A stretch of 64,000 nt of DNA from Palaemon carinicauda (GCF_036898095.1 NC_090735.1:9503709-9567708), one strand, 5' to 3'; counted from the first letter of the stretch, positions 50,786-62,577 are shown. Program-made: numbers and translations. The notes: generated by a model not told the origin, from the letters alone.

Positions 50786-51510
50786 ATCTACAGTTACCGC
50801 ATTCCCATGATTCATTTGAAATTCAAACTTCCTTTGACTTCTGGCGATTTCAAACGTGGTACTCGCGTTATCGTGGAAGCTCATAAAATGTTATTCAACT
50901 TGAAATACACATTTGATACCAATATGATTTAGACTTTTGTCTTCAATGAATATTGGTAAATCGAAGGGAAGATCCTAAACATATCTGAACTTCAAAGATT
51001 GTATAATAGAATGAATTAATTATGAAGTTTTCTGGCATCCTGATATCGAAGGTCATTGACGCCGTGCATATTAGACTTGGTAGTCATATTCCTTAATAGA
51101 AATGAAATATTTAGTGTTGATATTTTACCATTCTTTCCGTCAGGTTAGAGATGCTAATTGGTTTTCTAGAATGCAAATGTTATTCGGAACATTCTGGTTT
51201 TATTGTTTATTCAAAATGGCTTTCAAAACAGATATATTTATCTGCTATGAATATAATTGTTGTTTACTCCCATTTGTAAACATCCACTATTAACAAGCAG
51301 CAAGAAAGACCTTTGGCTTTCAACGCCTCTGTTATAACAGAAAGACAAATGAATTGATTAGAGTACGAGTTTACATTCATCCTATTAATCCTGCCTTTCG
51401 TCATTGCAGAGAAATAGCGTTATTGAACGGAATGATTTTGTGGAAGAAAGACTTATTCCTGACGGTTCATTTACATCCATTTGAAAATACCTAACGAGGT
51501 GTGCGAGGTT

Positions 51511-51880
51511 AAGTGCTAACAGAGAGGCGAGATAATGCAAGTCATGTTTATTTAACAGATAACGAGCTTATTTACAAGTACTTGAGAGCAAGAATGTCAC
51601 ACTAATTCAAACAATCTATAACATGCGATGGTCTCGAGGAAGTGCTAACAGAGAAGCGAGATGAATGCGAGTCATGTTTATTCAGCAGATAACGTGCTTA
51701 TATAAATACAAACAGTTGGGAGGAAGAATGGCACAAAAATTCAAACAAAGTAAAACATGCTATGGCAAGCTTAAACGGTTTATTCTGTCATCAGTGCGGG
51801 AGAGAGCGACAGATAAAAAAAAACAGAATTATTAGATTAAATGATCGTGTATGAAACACGTGCGGTATAGAGGCAATGTT
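51511..51880 (-). repeat. Dispersed repeat, tandem partial pair (copies 2 and 3 of the 49.1 kb repeat)
   Basis: Two adjacent copies begin at AAGTGCTAACAGAGAGGCGAG (51511) and AAGTGCTAACAGAGAAGCGAG (about 51641). The second runs on through GCTTAAACGGTTTATTCTGT and GTGTATGAAACACG, matching the reverse complement of 49140-49400. The first is cut short. Confidence 0.6.
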
Positions 51881-52074
51881 ATCAATACTCTTGCTGTAAG
51901 ATAGAGAAAACAATTCACAAGTTCCTTCATGTCTTGATTGATTTTATTTGTTTTTACATGATAGCTGATTGGAATAGATAGTTACTTAATAATTATCAAA
52001 TTCGTATCATAGTGTTAACATATATGTTTATATTATTTTGAAATAATAATGGTCATAAACTTTATATTTAGTTC

Positions 52075-52148
<74 letters not shown>

Positions 52149-52188
52149 GTATATATATAAATATTTATTTATATGCATTATATAAATT

Positions 52189-52229
<41 letters not shown>

Positions 52230-52261
52230 CATATACAGTATATATGTGTATGTAAATATAA

Positions 52262-52311
<50 letters not shown>

Positions 52312-52312
52312 A
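52075..52312. repeat. (AT)n and (GA)n compound microsatellites
   Basis: AT tracts at about 52078-52113, 52194-52223 and 52265-52309, with GA at about 52113-52142. Confidence 0.9.
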
Positions 52313-52507
52313 GAAAAGTACTTCATTGCATTTCTCTTGATTTTGTTTGCGCATATTCGTGTCGCGAAGATTGAATTAAAAATGTATCATTCATATTTTC
52401 GTTTACTTTTATTACTTGCCCGATTATTATTTCAGAAATTGATGTTTAATATGTCTTTATAATAAATTTGGAAATCGAAAGATTCGTACATAGACTCTCT
52501 CTTATAC

Positions 52508-52534
52508 ACGCACGCTCACACACACACACACACA

Positions 52535-52607
<73 letters not shown>
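52508..52607. repeat. (CA)n then (GA)n microsatellite
   Basis: CACACA run at about 52516-52534 and GA run at about 52539-52607, about 160 bases downstream of the end of gene D. Confidence 0.9.
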
Positions 52608-52609
<2 letters not shown>

Positions 52610-52764
52610 AAAAATTAAAACTATTATCACCCAAATTTATTCCACATTTTTTTGGAAATATGTTTCTTTATAGGAATTTAAAAAAATGGCCTTTTAATAA
52701 AAATATGTTTTATTAATTATATTCGATAAATAGAAAATAATCTCTAAATTCGCAATCAGGTTCA

Positions 52765-53720
52765 TTAAGCATAAGAGGGCGCTGGATTGTACTGAGGCTC
52801 TCCCTCGTAAGTGACCTCAGCCACGAAACCCGAGTCCCCGTTGACGTTGTAGGAGACCTTCTGCAGGCGACCGTCGGGAAGGAGCACGTAGTAGGATCCC
52901 TGAGTGTCGTAGCCATCACGGGCTTCCTGGTGGCCGAAGTCGTTGCCCGAGTAGTCGTCCTTCACGGCATAGTTGAAGTCGTACTTGGCTGGTTCCTGTC
53001 AGGAGAAGACAAATTCCAATCAAATGTTATAACAATGATTTTGAATTTGATTAATTTGATTTATACTTTCAAAAAAATTATGAATTAGGAATTTATTAAC
53101 TTTTTCTAAGATTTCAATTTTGGAGATATCTATTTTATTGCTGTTACTGTTCTTGGTATATTTTATTTTTCCTTGTTACCTTTTTTCACTGGGCTATTTT
53201 CCCTATTGGAGCCCCTTGGTCTATAGTATTCTGTTTTTCCAACTAGAGTTGTAACTTAGCAAGCAATAATAATAATAATAATAACTGACCTCGTGAGATG
53301 GAGGAGGGGCGTATCCATACTGGGGCTGGGAGGGCCCACCAAAGACGGCAGCCACAAGGGACAACAACAAACAAATCTGTCAGGAAGAAAACAACAGTGA
53401 ATAAAAAATGTTGTTCTGATGGAATCATAAAAGTTATAGACCCTTTCAATTAGTTAAATCTCTTCTGCAGTTTCAGTTTAATTACTCAAAACAGAACTGT
53501 TATAGAGATTGAAACTGCATTTCAATGTGATTGTTACTAAGCAATAAAAGTAATCCTGAATAAAAGAGAAAAAAACTATATGTAAACGGCACGTGCAAGA
53601 CATGATACATAATCATTTTCAAACTAAATATATTGATGGGAATTAAATTGATTAGAACTAGCATTAGGAGATAATCCTATTCAAAGGAAATCGTCTGAAG
53701 CGTCTTACCTTAGCGATCAT
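52765..53720 (-). CDS. Cuticle protein D, R&R domain, 109 aa, 3 exons
   Basis: Exons 53709-53720 (MIAK), 53290-53376 and 52765-52995, stop TAA. The signal peptide is ICLLLSLVAAVFGG and the linker SQPQYGYAPPPSHE is of A/B type. Exon 3 translates to the same protein as gene A with a few silent differences (GTCTCC for GTGTCC). The 3' UTR is unlike any other copy: the match to the other genes stops a few bases past the stop codon. Poly(A) signal at 52709-52714. Intron 2 is enlarged by an (AAT)n-tailed element at about 53120-53285, which ends 5 bases from the splice donor. Confidence 0.88.
53120..53285 (+). mobile_element. (AAT)n-tailed element inserted in intron 2 of gene D
   Basis: Carries ATTTTATTGCTGTTACTGTTC, TTTTTCACTGGGCTATTTTCC and CTAGAGTTGTAACTTAGCAAG, then (AAT)n. 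It is absent from intron 2 of gene E, whose flanking intron bases otherwise match. Confidence 0.7.
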
Positions 53721-53882
53721 GGTGAGTCTTTGGAGTGGAGTGCGATGATAGTCTTTGAACGTGGCGATATATATAGGTCTAGTCCAAGACTAAGAGGGAG
53801 GAGCCTCTTGTGGCTTCAGGAGAAAGGTCCTCCCTCCCAAAGACGTTCTTCGCTGTCACAACGTTTATCTCTGTCCTTGACA
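53721..53882 (-). promoter_or_regulatory. Gene D promoter
   Basis: TATATATAT box at 53767-53775; block 1 GGAGAAAGGTCCTC at 53819-53832, 44 bases beyond it; block 2 TGTCCTTGACA at 53872-53882. Confidence 0.7.
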
Positions 53883-53954
53883 TTGCCTTTCCTTTGCTCG
53901 TGGTCCGACGGGAAGAGAGAATGGGATCTCTGGCATACCAATAACAAATTACTC

Positions 53955-54185
53955 TATTATTATCATTAATATTATTACTATCATCTTTATTACTATTATA
54001 AGCTAAGCTACAACCCTTGTTTGAAAAGCTGGATGCATTAGGCCAAAGAACTCCAACAGGGAAAAATAGCCCAGTGAGGAATGTTGCTTAGCTTATGATT
54101 TGATTTTAGATATTCTCCGAAGCTGTGTGGATCCAGCCATTTTAGAATGAAAGATATTTAGATATAAATATCTTTTAAGACTTAT
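53955..54185 (-). mobile_element. (AAT)n-tailed dispersed element upstream of gene D
   Basis: Degenerate (ATT)n, then AAGCTAAGCTACAACCC and TCCAACAGGGAAAAATAGCCC. It lies at the same distance from the promoter as the copies upstream of B genes and gene E, so it is one ancestral insertion. Confidence 0.7.
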
Positions 54186-54628
54186 GGAAAGGATTTTCAA
54201 GTACACAGGTAACTCATAATTATGTTGTTGCTGATGTTAACGGGATATAAAACCCATCTTTCAAGGGAAGATGTTTTTATTTCTTATAAAAGTCAGTATT
54301 GGAAGTTTATCATGTCTTATGGAGTGTACAATGCAAGGAAATATAGTATTTATAGTAATTATCATTATATTGTCCACATATATTTCGTATTTACGTGGTC
54401 TAAGGATGCCCTTTACTTGCCCATCTATGATATGATATTTTTATTCGATGGAACTCCTGTTATAGGTATGAAAGAATAAATCTACAGGGAGACTGAGAGA
54501 GAAAGGAATGAATGAGTAGGACGTGAAATGACATAACCAATAACCAAACTTTCAAAAAAAAAAAAGTACTGTAGTCCTATGCTACTAGAGTGCTTGATTA
54601 CGTTGGGAGAGCCATTGCCGAAAAGTAA

Positions 54629-54629
<1 letters not shown>

Positions 54630-54694
<65 letters not shown>
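54630..54694. repeat. (AT)n microsatellite
   Basis: Pure AT, about 65 bases, bordering the LINE relic that follows. Confidence 0.9.
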
Positions 54695-54696
<2 letters not shown>

Positions 54697-55120
54697 TCTA
54701 CGCATATTGACGGAAAGGGCCTAGGTTAGATTTCGCCAGTCGCCTCTATCTTGAGCTTTCAATTCAATGCTTCTCCTTTCATTATCTCCTACTTCGCGCT
54801 TCTAGTCCTCAGCCAGGTAGGACTGGGTTTTCCAACTCTTCTAGTGACTTGTGGAGCCCAGCTAAACGTTTGGTGAACTAATCTTCATCTACCCCACTTC
54901 ATAATCTCATCCAAATATGGCACTCGAGTAATCAATCTTATAGTTTCATTTCCAATCCTTTTTCTGCCATTCAACTCTTGAAATCCTTCTGAGGGTTTTG
55001 TTCTCAAATCTGCGAAATCTATTGGAGATTGTTTCATTGTCATACCATGACTCATGTCCATAGAGTAACACCGATCTCATTAAATTCATGTCCATCGAGT
55101 AACACCACATGTCCATAGTT
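54695..55120 (-). pseudogene. LINE RT C-terminal relic (family 2), longer copy
   Basis: Minus strand: MRSVLLYGHESW, FENKTLRRISRVEWQ, WAPQ-type and GKPSPTWLR-type blocks, ending DWRNLT.ALSVNMRR. It covers more of the post-RT region than the 4613-4970 relic and is equally broken by stops. Confidence 0.6.
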
Positions 55121-55289
55121 TCATAAAATCATACTTTTTCTTAACTACAACAATTTGCTCCCTACGTACATCCTGATCATGAAGATGATTCAGTCCACGA
55201 CAGGGTCGTGTGCTAAATGGTTATAACGTATATATCTAAAACAATAGTTCATTCATCCTTTTGATTATATTTTCCCACACATGAAAAGA

Positions 55290-55805
55290 TATCTTATTAT
55301 TATTCTTACTATTATTAGCTAAGCTACAACACTAATTGGAAAAGCCAGATGCTATAGGTCCAAGGACTCCAACATGGAAATAGCCCAGTGAAGTAACGAA
55401 ACCAGGAAACTGATAGAAGGGTGTGCCTGAGTGTAGCCTACCCTCAAGCAAGAGAACTCTAACTCAAGTCAGTGGTTGGCCATGGTACAGAGGCTATGGT
55501 ACTACCCAAGTGGGGAACAATTATTTATTCTAATGTCCTAGAAGAGCTGGTGAAGAGTCTCTTCTGCCACTACCAAGTGGAAAGTAGTCACAGAATATTT
55601 ACAGTGCAATAGTTGACCACTTGAATGAAAACGATTTTTTCTGTTACTTCTGTGGTGTCAGGTGTGTGAGAAACCAGGAGAACGTGTAAAGAATGTGCCA
55701 GACTATTATCAGAGGGATCCAATGTGGTAATATCTGGCCATTCAAGGGCTCAAGAACACTCTAGCGATAGTATCACAACGGGTCTATGGTGCCTTACCTA
55801 ACCTA
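55290..55805 (-). mobile_element. (AAT)n-tailed dispersed element, long copy with 5' part
   Basis: Starts with ATTATTATTAGCTAAGCTACAACAC, then TCCAACATGGAAATAGCCCAG, CAAGCAAGAGAACTCTAACTC, GGCCATGGTACAGAGGCTATG and CTCTAGCGATAGTATCACAACGGG. A close paralogue lies at about 59005-59560 as part of a segmental duplication. Confidence 0.65.
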
Positions 55806-56408
55806 CTACCCATTGAAAATAAGGGTATTCTTCAGTATTTCTTAGTGATAATTTGCGAACTGAATTCTTTAGTTTTCGCATCGGAAACCAGCGACCTTTT
55901 CTTCTAACATTTGGTTAAGATAATTCGAAATTAACTTTCCAGTGGTGTTAATATTATTTCGCTTTTCTTATGAAAGCCGCAAATCTTAAAGACAACAACA
56001 TAGTGTGAGGCTTAGAAAATTCACAAAAAACTTTGCCAAGTTAACAGAAGGTAAAACTTCATTTATTGTTTGGTAATTCTGTTTGTAGAAGACCCAATTC
56101 CTATAAATACCATTTGTTATCTTATAAACGTGTTGAGGTTTCGATTTTAATCGATAGACGGAATAAAATAGATAAATATATAGGCAGGTAGATAGACTAC
56201 TTAATAGATAGGCAATTAGATAAATTGATTGATAGGTATATATATTGACAGAGATATAGATATATTAAAAGAGCTTTGGTAAGGCATAATCCTTATAAGA
56301 TACCAATCACTAATATTAGGACATTAATTAAAACATTTTTCTTTTGAAAACAATAGTTTATTCAGATAAATAGTTTCGTATCATCGTCCCCTAAATCCTG
56401 TAGACGTC

Positions 56409-57203
56409 TTAAGCATAAGAGGGCGCTGGATTGTACTGAGGCTCTCCCTCGTAAGTGACCTCAGCCACGAAACCCGAGTCCCCGTTGACGTTGTAGGACA
56501 CCTTCTGCAGGCGACCGTCGGGAAGGAGCACGTAGTAGGATCCCTGAGTGTCGTAGCCATCACGGGCTTCCTGGTGGCCGAAGTCGTTGCCCGAGTAGTC
56601 GTCCTTGACGGCGTAGTTGAAGTCGTACTTGGCTGGTTCCTGTCAGTAGAAAACAATTTCAAATCAAATGTTATAACAAATGATTTTGGATTTGATTAAT
56701 TTGATTCATACTTTCAAAATAATTATGAAATTAGAGTTTATTAACTTTTTCTAAGATTTCAACTTATAACTGACCTCGTGAGATGGGGGAGGGGCGTATC
56801 CATACTGGGGCTGGGAGGGGCCACCAAAAACGGCAGCCACAAGGGACAACAACAAACAAATCTGTCAGAAAGAAAACAACAGTGAATAAAAAATGTTGTT
56901 CTGATGGAATTGTGAAAGTTAAAAACCCTTTCAATTAGTTAAATCTCATCTGCAGTTTCAGTATAATTACTCAAACAGAACTGTTACAGAGATTGTAACT
57001 GCATTTCAATGTGATTGTTACTAAGCAATAAAAGTAATCCTGAATAAAAGAGAAAAAACTATATGTAAACGGCACATGCAAGACATGATACATACTCATT
57101 TTCAAACTAAATATATTGATGGGAATTAAATCGATTAGAACTTGCATTAACAGCTAATCCTATTCAAAGTAAATCATCTGAAGCGTTTTACCTTAGCGAT
57201 CAT
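56409..57203 (-). CDS. Cuticle protein E, R&R domain, 109 aa, 3 exons
   Basis: Exons 57192-57203 (MIAK), 56775-56861 and 56409-56639, stop TAA. Signal peptide ICLLLSLVAAVFGG and linker SQPQYGYAPPPSHE as in gene D. Exon 3 has DTQG. Poly(A) signal at 56357-56362. The 3' UTR resembles that of A genes and gene F. Introns resemble B and D. Confidence 0.9.
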
Positions 57204-57368
57204 GGCGAGTCTTTGGAGTGGAGTGCGATGATACAGACTTTGAACGTGGCGATATATATAGATCTAGCCCGAGACTAAGAGGGAGGAGCCTCTTGTGGCT
57301 GCAGGAGAAAGGTCCTCCCTCCCAAAGACGTTCTTCGCTGTCACAACGCCCATCATCTGTCCTTGACA
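57204..57368 (-). promoter_or_regulatory. Gene E promoter
   Basis: TATATATAT box at 57252-57260; block 1 GGAGAAAGGTCCTC at 57304-57317, 44 bases beyond; block 2 TGTCCTTGACA at 57358-57368. Confidence 0.7.
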
Positions 57369-57436
57369 TTGCCTTTCCTTAGCTCGTGGTCTGACGAGAA
57401 GAACGAATGGGATCTCTGGCATACCAATAACGCATT

Positions 57437-57447
57437 ACTCTATTATG

Positions 57448-57491
<44 letters not shown>

Positions 57492-57690
57492 CATCATCAT
57501 CATCATCATGATTATTATTAGCTAAGCTACAGCCCTAGTTGGAAAAGTAGGATGCTATAAGCCCAAAGACTCCAATAGGGAAAAAAGCCCAGTTAGTATA
57601 AATGCTCAGCTTATGATTTGATTTAGGATATTCTCTCAAGCATTCTCTATCTAGCCATTTTAGATTGAAAGATATTTAAATAGAAATATC
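57437..57690 (-). mobile_element. (AAT)n-tailed dispersed element upstream of gene E
   Basis: (ATT)n with an (ATC)n stretch (57490-57510), then TTAGCTAAGCTACAGCCC, uninterrupted through GCCCAAAGACTCCAATAGGG. It shows what the B-unit element looked like before the LINE split it. Confidence 0.7.
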
Positions 57691-57951
57691 TTTTAAAACT
57701 TATGAAAATAATTTGATTTTCAACCCATACAAGGATTTTCAAGTAGCCTACACAGGTAACTCATAATAAAACAAATCATCTATCAAAGGAAGTTGTTTTA
57801 TCGCTTATAGAAGTCAGTATTGGAAGTTTATCAAGTCGTATGAAGTGTACAATGCAAGGAAATATAGTATTTACAGTAATTATCATTATTTGGTCCACAT
57901 ATATTTCGTATTCACGTGTCGGTCTCTGGATGCCCCTTCCTAGCCCATCTA

Positions 57952-57954
57952 GGA

Positions 57955-58008
<54 letters not shown>

Positions 58009-58310
58009 TTTCTGAGCTATAAGCCTAGATGGAAAAGCAGAATGATATAAGCCCAAGGGCCCTAACAGGGAAAATAGCGCAATGAGGAAAGGAAACAAGG
58101 AAACATAAAGTTTTAAGAACAGCAACAACATTAAGATAAATATTTCCTATATAAACTATAAAAATAGAAATTAGATAGCATAGTGTGCCCGAGTGTAACC
58201 TCAAGCAAGAGAACTCTAACCCAAAACAGTCGAAGACCATGGAACAGAGGCTATGGGACTACCCATGGTTTGATTTTGGAATAGCTTTCTACTAGAAGAG
58301 CTGCTTACCT
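57952..58310 (-). mobile_element. (AAT)n-tailed dispersed element
   Basis: (ATT)n at 57955-58006, then TGAGCTATAAGCC, CCCTAACAGGGAAAATAGCGC and CAAGCAAGAGAACTC. It has no counterpart at the paralogous point beyond gene D. Confidence 0.65.
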
Positions 58311-58429
58311 ATAGTCAATCTCTGGCACCTTCCGAATATTCTGAGCATCCTTTGCTTTCGAATCCCTACCGGGCTGTGTTGTACAGCACCAAGTGCCGGA
58401 TGTGCAATTAGTTCTGGCATCCTTATTTT

Positions 58430-58560
58430 TTTTTTTCTCTGTGAGGATCGGTCCCATTCGGCATTCAAACTACAAGTGCTGTTTTGCTGTGACCAATTTG
58501 TGGAATAATCTTCCTATCAAGTGGTTGAAATGATTGAACTGTAGAAACTCAAATGTGGAG
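58430..58560 (+). pseudogene. LINE 3' fragment (LWN.LP motif)
   Basis: TGTGGAATAATCTTCCTATCAAG translates as LWNNLPIK, a motif common at the C-terminus of non-LTR polymerases. The same motif precedes the minisatellite at 62,890. Too short for family assignment. Confidence 0.35.
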
Positions 58561-58599
58561 TGGATACTTTGCAGTTGAGTCTTCCTTCATAGTCCATTT

Positions 58600-58789
58600 G
58601 TTGGATTATATTTAGTTTTTTTATTCATTTTATCTAGTATTTCAGTATTTGCTTCTTAATTTCTTTTTCTCGTATTAGTGTGGTATTTCCATCAAGGACT
58701 CGTGGTTTTTATAGTCCGCTTTTCTAAATAGACGCAACTTGACTTGTAATAATAATAATAATAATGATAATAATAATAATAATAATAAC

Positions 58790-58822
<33 letters not shown>

Positions 58823-58825
58823 CTG
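58600..58825 (+). mobile_element. (AAT)n-tailed element, diverged copy
   Basis: TTTATCTAGTATTTCAGTATT..., GCTTTTCTAAATAGACGCAAC and TTGTAATAATAAT. The tail is about 80 bases of AAT with GAT and AAC variants. Confidence 0.5.
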
Positions 58826-59004
58826 ATGCATACTGCATCTAAAAAATCATACTTTTTCATAACTACAACAATTTGCTCCCTACGTACTTCCTGGTCATGA
58901 AGATGATTCTGTCTACGACAGGGTCGTGTGCAAAAGGGTCAAAACGTATATATCTAAAAGATTACTTCAATCATCCTCTTTGATTCTATTTTTCCACATA
59001 AAAA

Positions 59005-59011
59005 TTATATC

Positions 59012-59065
<54 letters not shown>

Positions 59066-59560
59066 GCTAAGCTACAACACTAATTGGGTAAGCAAGATGC
59101 TGTAGGTCCAAGGGCTCCAACATAGAAATAGCCCAGTGAGTAAAGGAAACAAGGAAACAAATAGAAGAGTGTGCCTGAGTCTTGCCTAACTCAAGTCAGT
59201 GGTTGGCCATGGTACAGAGACTATGGCACTACCCAAATGGAGAACAATTATTTATTCTACTGTCCTAAGAAGAGCAGCTAAAGAGTCTCTTCTACCCATA
59301 CCAAGTGGAAAATAGTCACAGAATATTTACAGTGTAATAGTTAACCACTAATGAAAACGATTTTTTTTTTGTGTGTGTGTTGTCAGGTGTATGAGAAAAC
59401 AGGAGAACGTGTAAAGAATGTGTAAGACTATTATCAGAGAGCTATCCAATGTAGTAATATGTGGCCAGTCAAAGGACTCAATAACTCACTAGGGATTGTA
59501 TCACAACGAGTGGCTGGTTCCTTACCCAACCTGCTACCTACTGAAAATAAGGTTTTCATT
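59005..59560 (-). mobile_element. (AAT)n-tailed dispersed element, paralogue of 55290-55805
   Basis: Same order of parts as the copy 3.7 kb to the left, with a longer (ATT)n run. It lies inside the older segmental duplication. Confidence 0.65.
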
Positions 59561-60156
59561 CTTCAGTACGACTTAGTAATTAATTGCGAACTGAATTCTT
59601 TAGTTTTCGCATCGGAAACCAGCGACCTTTTCTTCTAGCATTTGGTGAAGATAATTCGAAATTAACTTTCCAGTGGTGTTAATAATCTTATTTCGCTTTC
59701 ATTCTGAAAACCGCAAATCATATGGACAGCAACATACCGTGAAGCTTAGAAAATGCAGAAAAAAAACTTTGTCTGGTTAACAGAAGTTAAAACTTCATTT
59801 ATTGTTTGGTAATTTTGTTTATAGAAGATCCAATTCTTATAAATACCATTTGTTATCTTAGAAACGTTTTGAAGTTTCGATTTTAATCGATAGACGGAAT
59901 AAAATAGATAAATATATAGACAGGTAGATAGATTACTTGATAGATAGGAAATTTGATAGATTGATTGATAGATAGGTAGATATATTGACAGAGAGATAGA
60001 TTAAAAGAGCTTTGGTAAGGCATAACCATTATATTATACCACCCACTGAAAGGCATAGTAATATTAGGACATGAATTAAAAAAATTTTCTTTTAAAAACA
60101 ATAGTTTATTGACATAAATAGTTTCGTATCATCGTCCCCTAAATGCTGTAGACGTC

Positions 60157-61064
60157 TTAAGCATAAGAGGGCGCTGGATTGTACTGAGGCTCTCCCTCGT
60201 AAGTGACCTCAGCCACGAAACCCGAGTCCCCGTTGACGTTGTAGGACACCTTCTGCAGGCGACCGTCGGGAAGGAGCACGTAGTAGGATCCCTGAGTGTC
60301 GTAGCCATCACGGGCTTCCTGGTGGCCAAAGTCGTTGCCCGAGTAGTCGTCCTTGACGGCATAGTTGAAGTCGTACTTTGCTGGTTCCTGTCAGCACAAG
60401 AAGATTTATTAATGCTAACTTTTAGAGGATTATTTCGGTTATATGTTTATAAGATAAACAGTCCATTAATCAGTGGCGACTTTCATCTTTTATTTCTATA
60501 TGAACTCTTTTATCATATGGTTAAATGTAAGATAAGTTACCCTACATTTATCCATATGATAAAAATAATTGACGTTTAAATCTTTTCTGATATTAATTAC
60601 ATATCGCTGGAAATATTTTATACCTACAAGAAGCATAATTCCATTCTTACCTCGTGAGTAGGTTGAGGGTCGTAGCCATAGGAAGGCTGCGAAGGAGCAC
60701 CAAAGACAGCGGCAACTAAGGCCAAAGCCAAACAGGTCTGTTCGAAAAAGAAAATCCAGTATGATTAGATATGTAGGTCAAGGATCTGCAAAAAGTACTT
60801 CATTATTTCAAAGAACTATATAATCTTACGGGGTAACCATCAGACAGATAACTACTGAGATTACTGAAGTCTCCATGTGTTGAACTGGCAGACATAAGTC
60901 TTTTTGTAGTTCATATATGAAATATGTTTTGATGTTGTTTTTTGAATATTTTATTAATTATTTCTCATATCGTTTATTTATTTCATTTTTTGATTTCCTA
61001 ACTGGGCTATTTTTCCCTGTTGGAGCATCTTGGTTTTAGAACTAGGGTTGTAGCATAGATAATG

Positions 61065-61095
<31 letters not shown>

Positions 61096-61266
61096 TAATG
61101 TTAATAATAATAATGATGATGTTGATAATAATAATAATAATAATAAGCTCATGGTTCCTATACGTGGCGTATTCCATAACAATCAATCTGAAAGAGATAT
61201 CTAAGTTAATTTGTAAATCTTAATAGTAAATCCGCAATTGCTTTCATCCGTTACCTTAGCAATCAT
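60157..61266 (-). CDS. Cuticle protein F, R&R domain, 109 aa, 3 exons
   Basis: Exons 61255-61266 (MIAK, with ATT for the second codon), 60651-60737 and 60157-60387, stop TAA. Exon 2 is C-type: TCLALALVAAVFGA, then PSQPSYGYDPQPTHE with an Asp in the linker. Exon 3 protein is the same as gene A, with silent changes (TTTGGC, TATGCC). The 3' UTR matches gene E (poly(A) signal 60105-60110), whereas intron 2 matches gene C, so this is another junction of types at exon 3. Intron 1 carries an (AAT)n-tailed element at about 60905-61146. Confidence 0.88.
60905..61146 (+). mobile_element. (AAT)n-tailed element in intron 1 of gene F
   Basis: CTAACTGGGCTATTTTTCCC, AACTAGGGTTGTAGCATAGAT, then about 80 bases of AAT/GAT repeats. 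Opposite orientation to the gene. Confidence 0.65.
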
Positions 61267-61345
61267 GATGAGTTACAGAGGAGGACTGATGTCATGGAAT
61301 GGAGTGAGCTGCTTATATACCGGAAAAGAGAAAGGAAGTCCCTTG
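61267..61345 (-). promoter_or_regulatory. Gene F promoter
   Basis: TATATAAG box at 61312-61319, 46 bases from the ATG, followed upstream by AAGAGAAAGGAAGTC as in gene C. The CCTTGAC block of the other genes was not found. Confidence 0.6.
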
Positions 61346-61584
61346 GTTAGAGTTCTACGAAGAGTCCCCACCACTCAGGACTGGTGGTTCTTGCCGACCA
61401 CTGATGATAGTCTCAAGCGAAGGTCGAGTTTATGAACAAACATATCTTGCAACGGAAAGTTGACTCGTGGTTGGAATGCAATTCGTGACATAGACCTCGT
61501 TTCGACGGTCATTAACTGTCTGGACTGGAGATTTATTGAATTCTTTGAATTTTTTTTTCTTTCTTTTTCGGAAAAGCGAATATC

Positions 61585-61880
61585 GCCATGATCATCAAAG
61601 CTGTACTTGTCAGTACCACGCATACTAGGTTGGTTTGCTGCGAGCGATCAGATCAAAGTCTCCCGCCACCACCAATCTGCAGTAGCCAGCGTGGTGATGA
61701 AAATGGGTTCTTTGATTTTTTGTTTTTTTTTTTGGTGCGGAAAACTGAGTATCGCCATGATCAGCAAAGCTGTACTAGTCAGGGCCACCCATATTAGGTT
61801 GGTTTGATGTAAGCGATTAGACCAAAGTCTCCCGCCATCACCAATACGCAGTGGCCAGCGTGGTGATGGAAATGCCTAAA
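61585..61880 (+). repeat. Tandem pair of a dispersed repeat
   Basis: Two copies about 165 bases apart share ATCGCCATGATCA.CAAAGCTGTACT, TTAGGTTGGTTTG and AAAGTCTCCCGCCA.CACCAAT. The right copy runs into the LINE family 1 end (ATGTCTGAGGCCTTTGTTCT, about 61899), so the pair may be the 3' UTR of that element. Confidence 0.55.
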
Positions 61881-62203
61881 CCTTAGACAAATCCAAGATA
61901 TGTCTGAGGCCTTTGTTCTGCAGTGGATTAGGAACTGCTGCATTTGTGGTTTGTTACCCGATTTTTAAGTAACGAAAAATATCTTCGTTATTCAATGACA
62001 AGAAAAATATCAAAACAGTAGACACTAGCAGTACTTAAAATCGTCATTTTCTCGTCTTGCATAGTTGCAACGAGTCCAGATATCTTATTTCTATTATAAC
62101 GTTAGGCTAAGGTACTCCGGGGTCATGAGGTTCGACGAATTTAAACCAAACTTCCTCTGAATTGGTCTTCCACAGAACCCTCTTAGAGCTAGTGGGTCCT
62201 GGT

Positions 62204-62300
62204 CTTCCACTATCTTGGGTTAGAGTTATCTTGCTTGAGGGTACGCTTAGAGACACTAATCTAGTAGTTTTCTGTTCCTCTTTTTTTTTTTTTTTTTTTC
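62204..62300 (+). mobile_element. (AAT)n-tailed element, 5' part only
   Basis: GGTCTTCCACTATCTTGGG and CTTGCTTGAGGGTACGC, ending in a poly(T) run where the match stops. Confidence 0.5.
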
Positions 62301-62302
62301 AA

Positions 62303-62531
62303 CGGTGTATGCGGCAACCTTAATAGAAGGGCCACGAATGTCTGGTTTATTATTATAATTATTATTATTATTATCATTATTATTATGTGCTAAGCTACAA
62401 CCCTAGTTGGAAAAGGAAGATGCTATAAGCCCAGGGGCTCCAACAGGGAAAAATAGGCTAGATGTTTTCTCTTCTGGATTTTTTTAACGGTGTGTGGGGC
62501 AACCTTAATAGAAGGACCGTGGATGTTTGGC

Positions 62532-62577
<46 letters not shown>

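Noticed and set aside
50636..50932. 98-codon plus-strand ORF through a (CT)n tract
   Set aside because: Half of it is Leu-Ser from the microsatellite and the rest has no recognisable motif.
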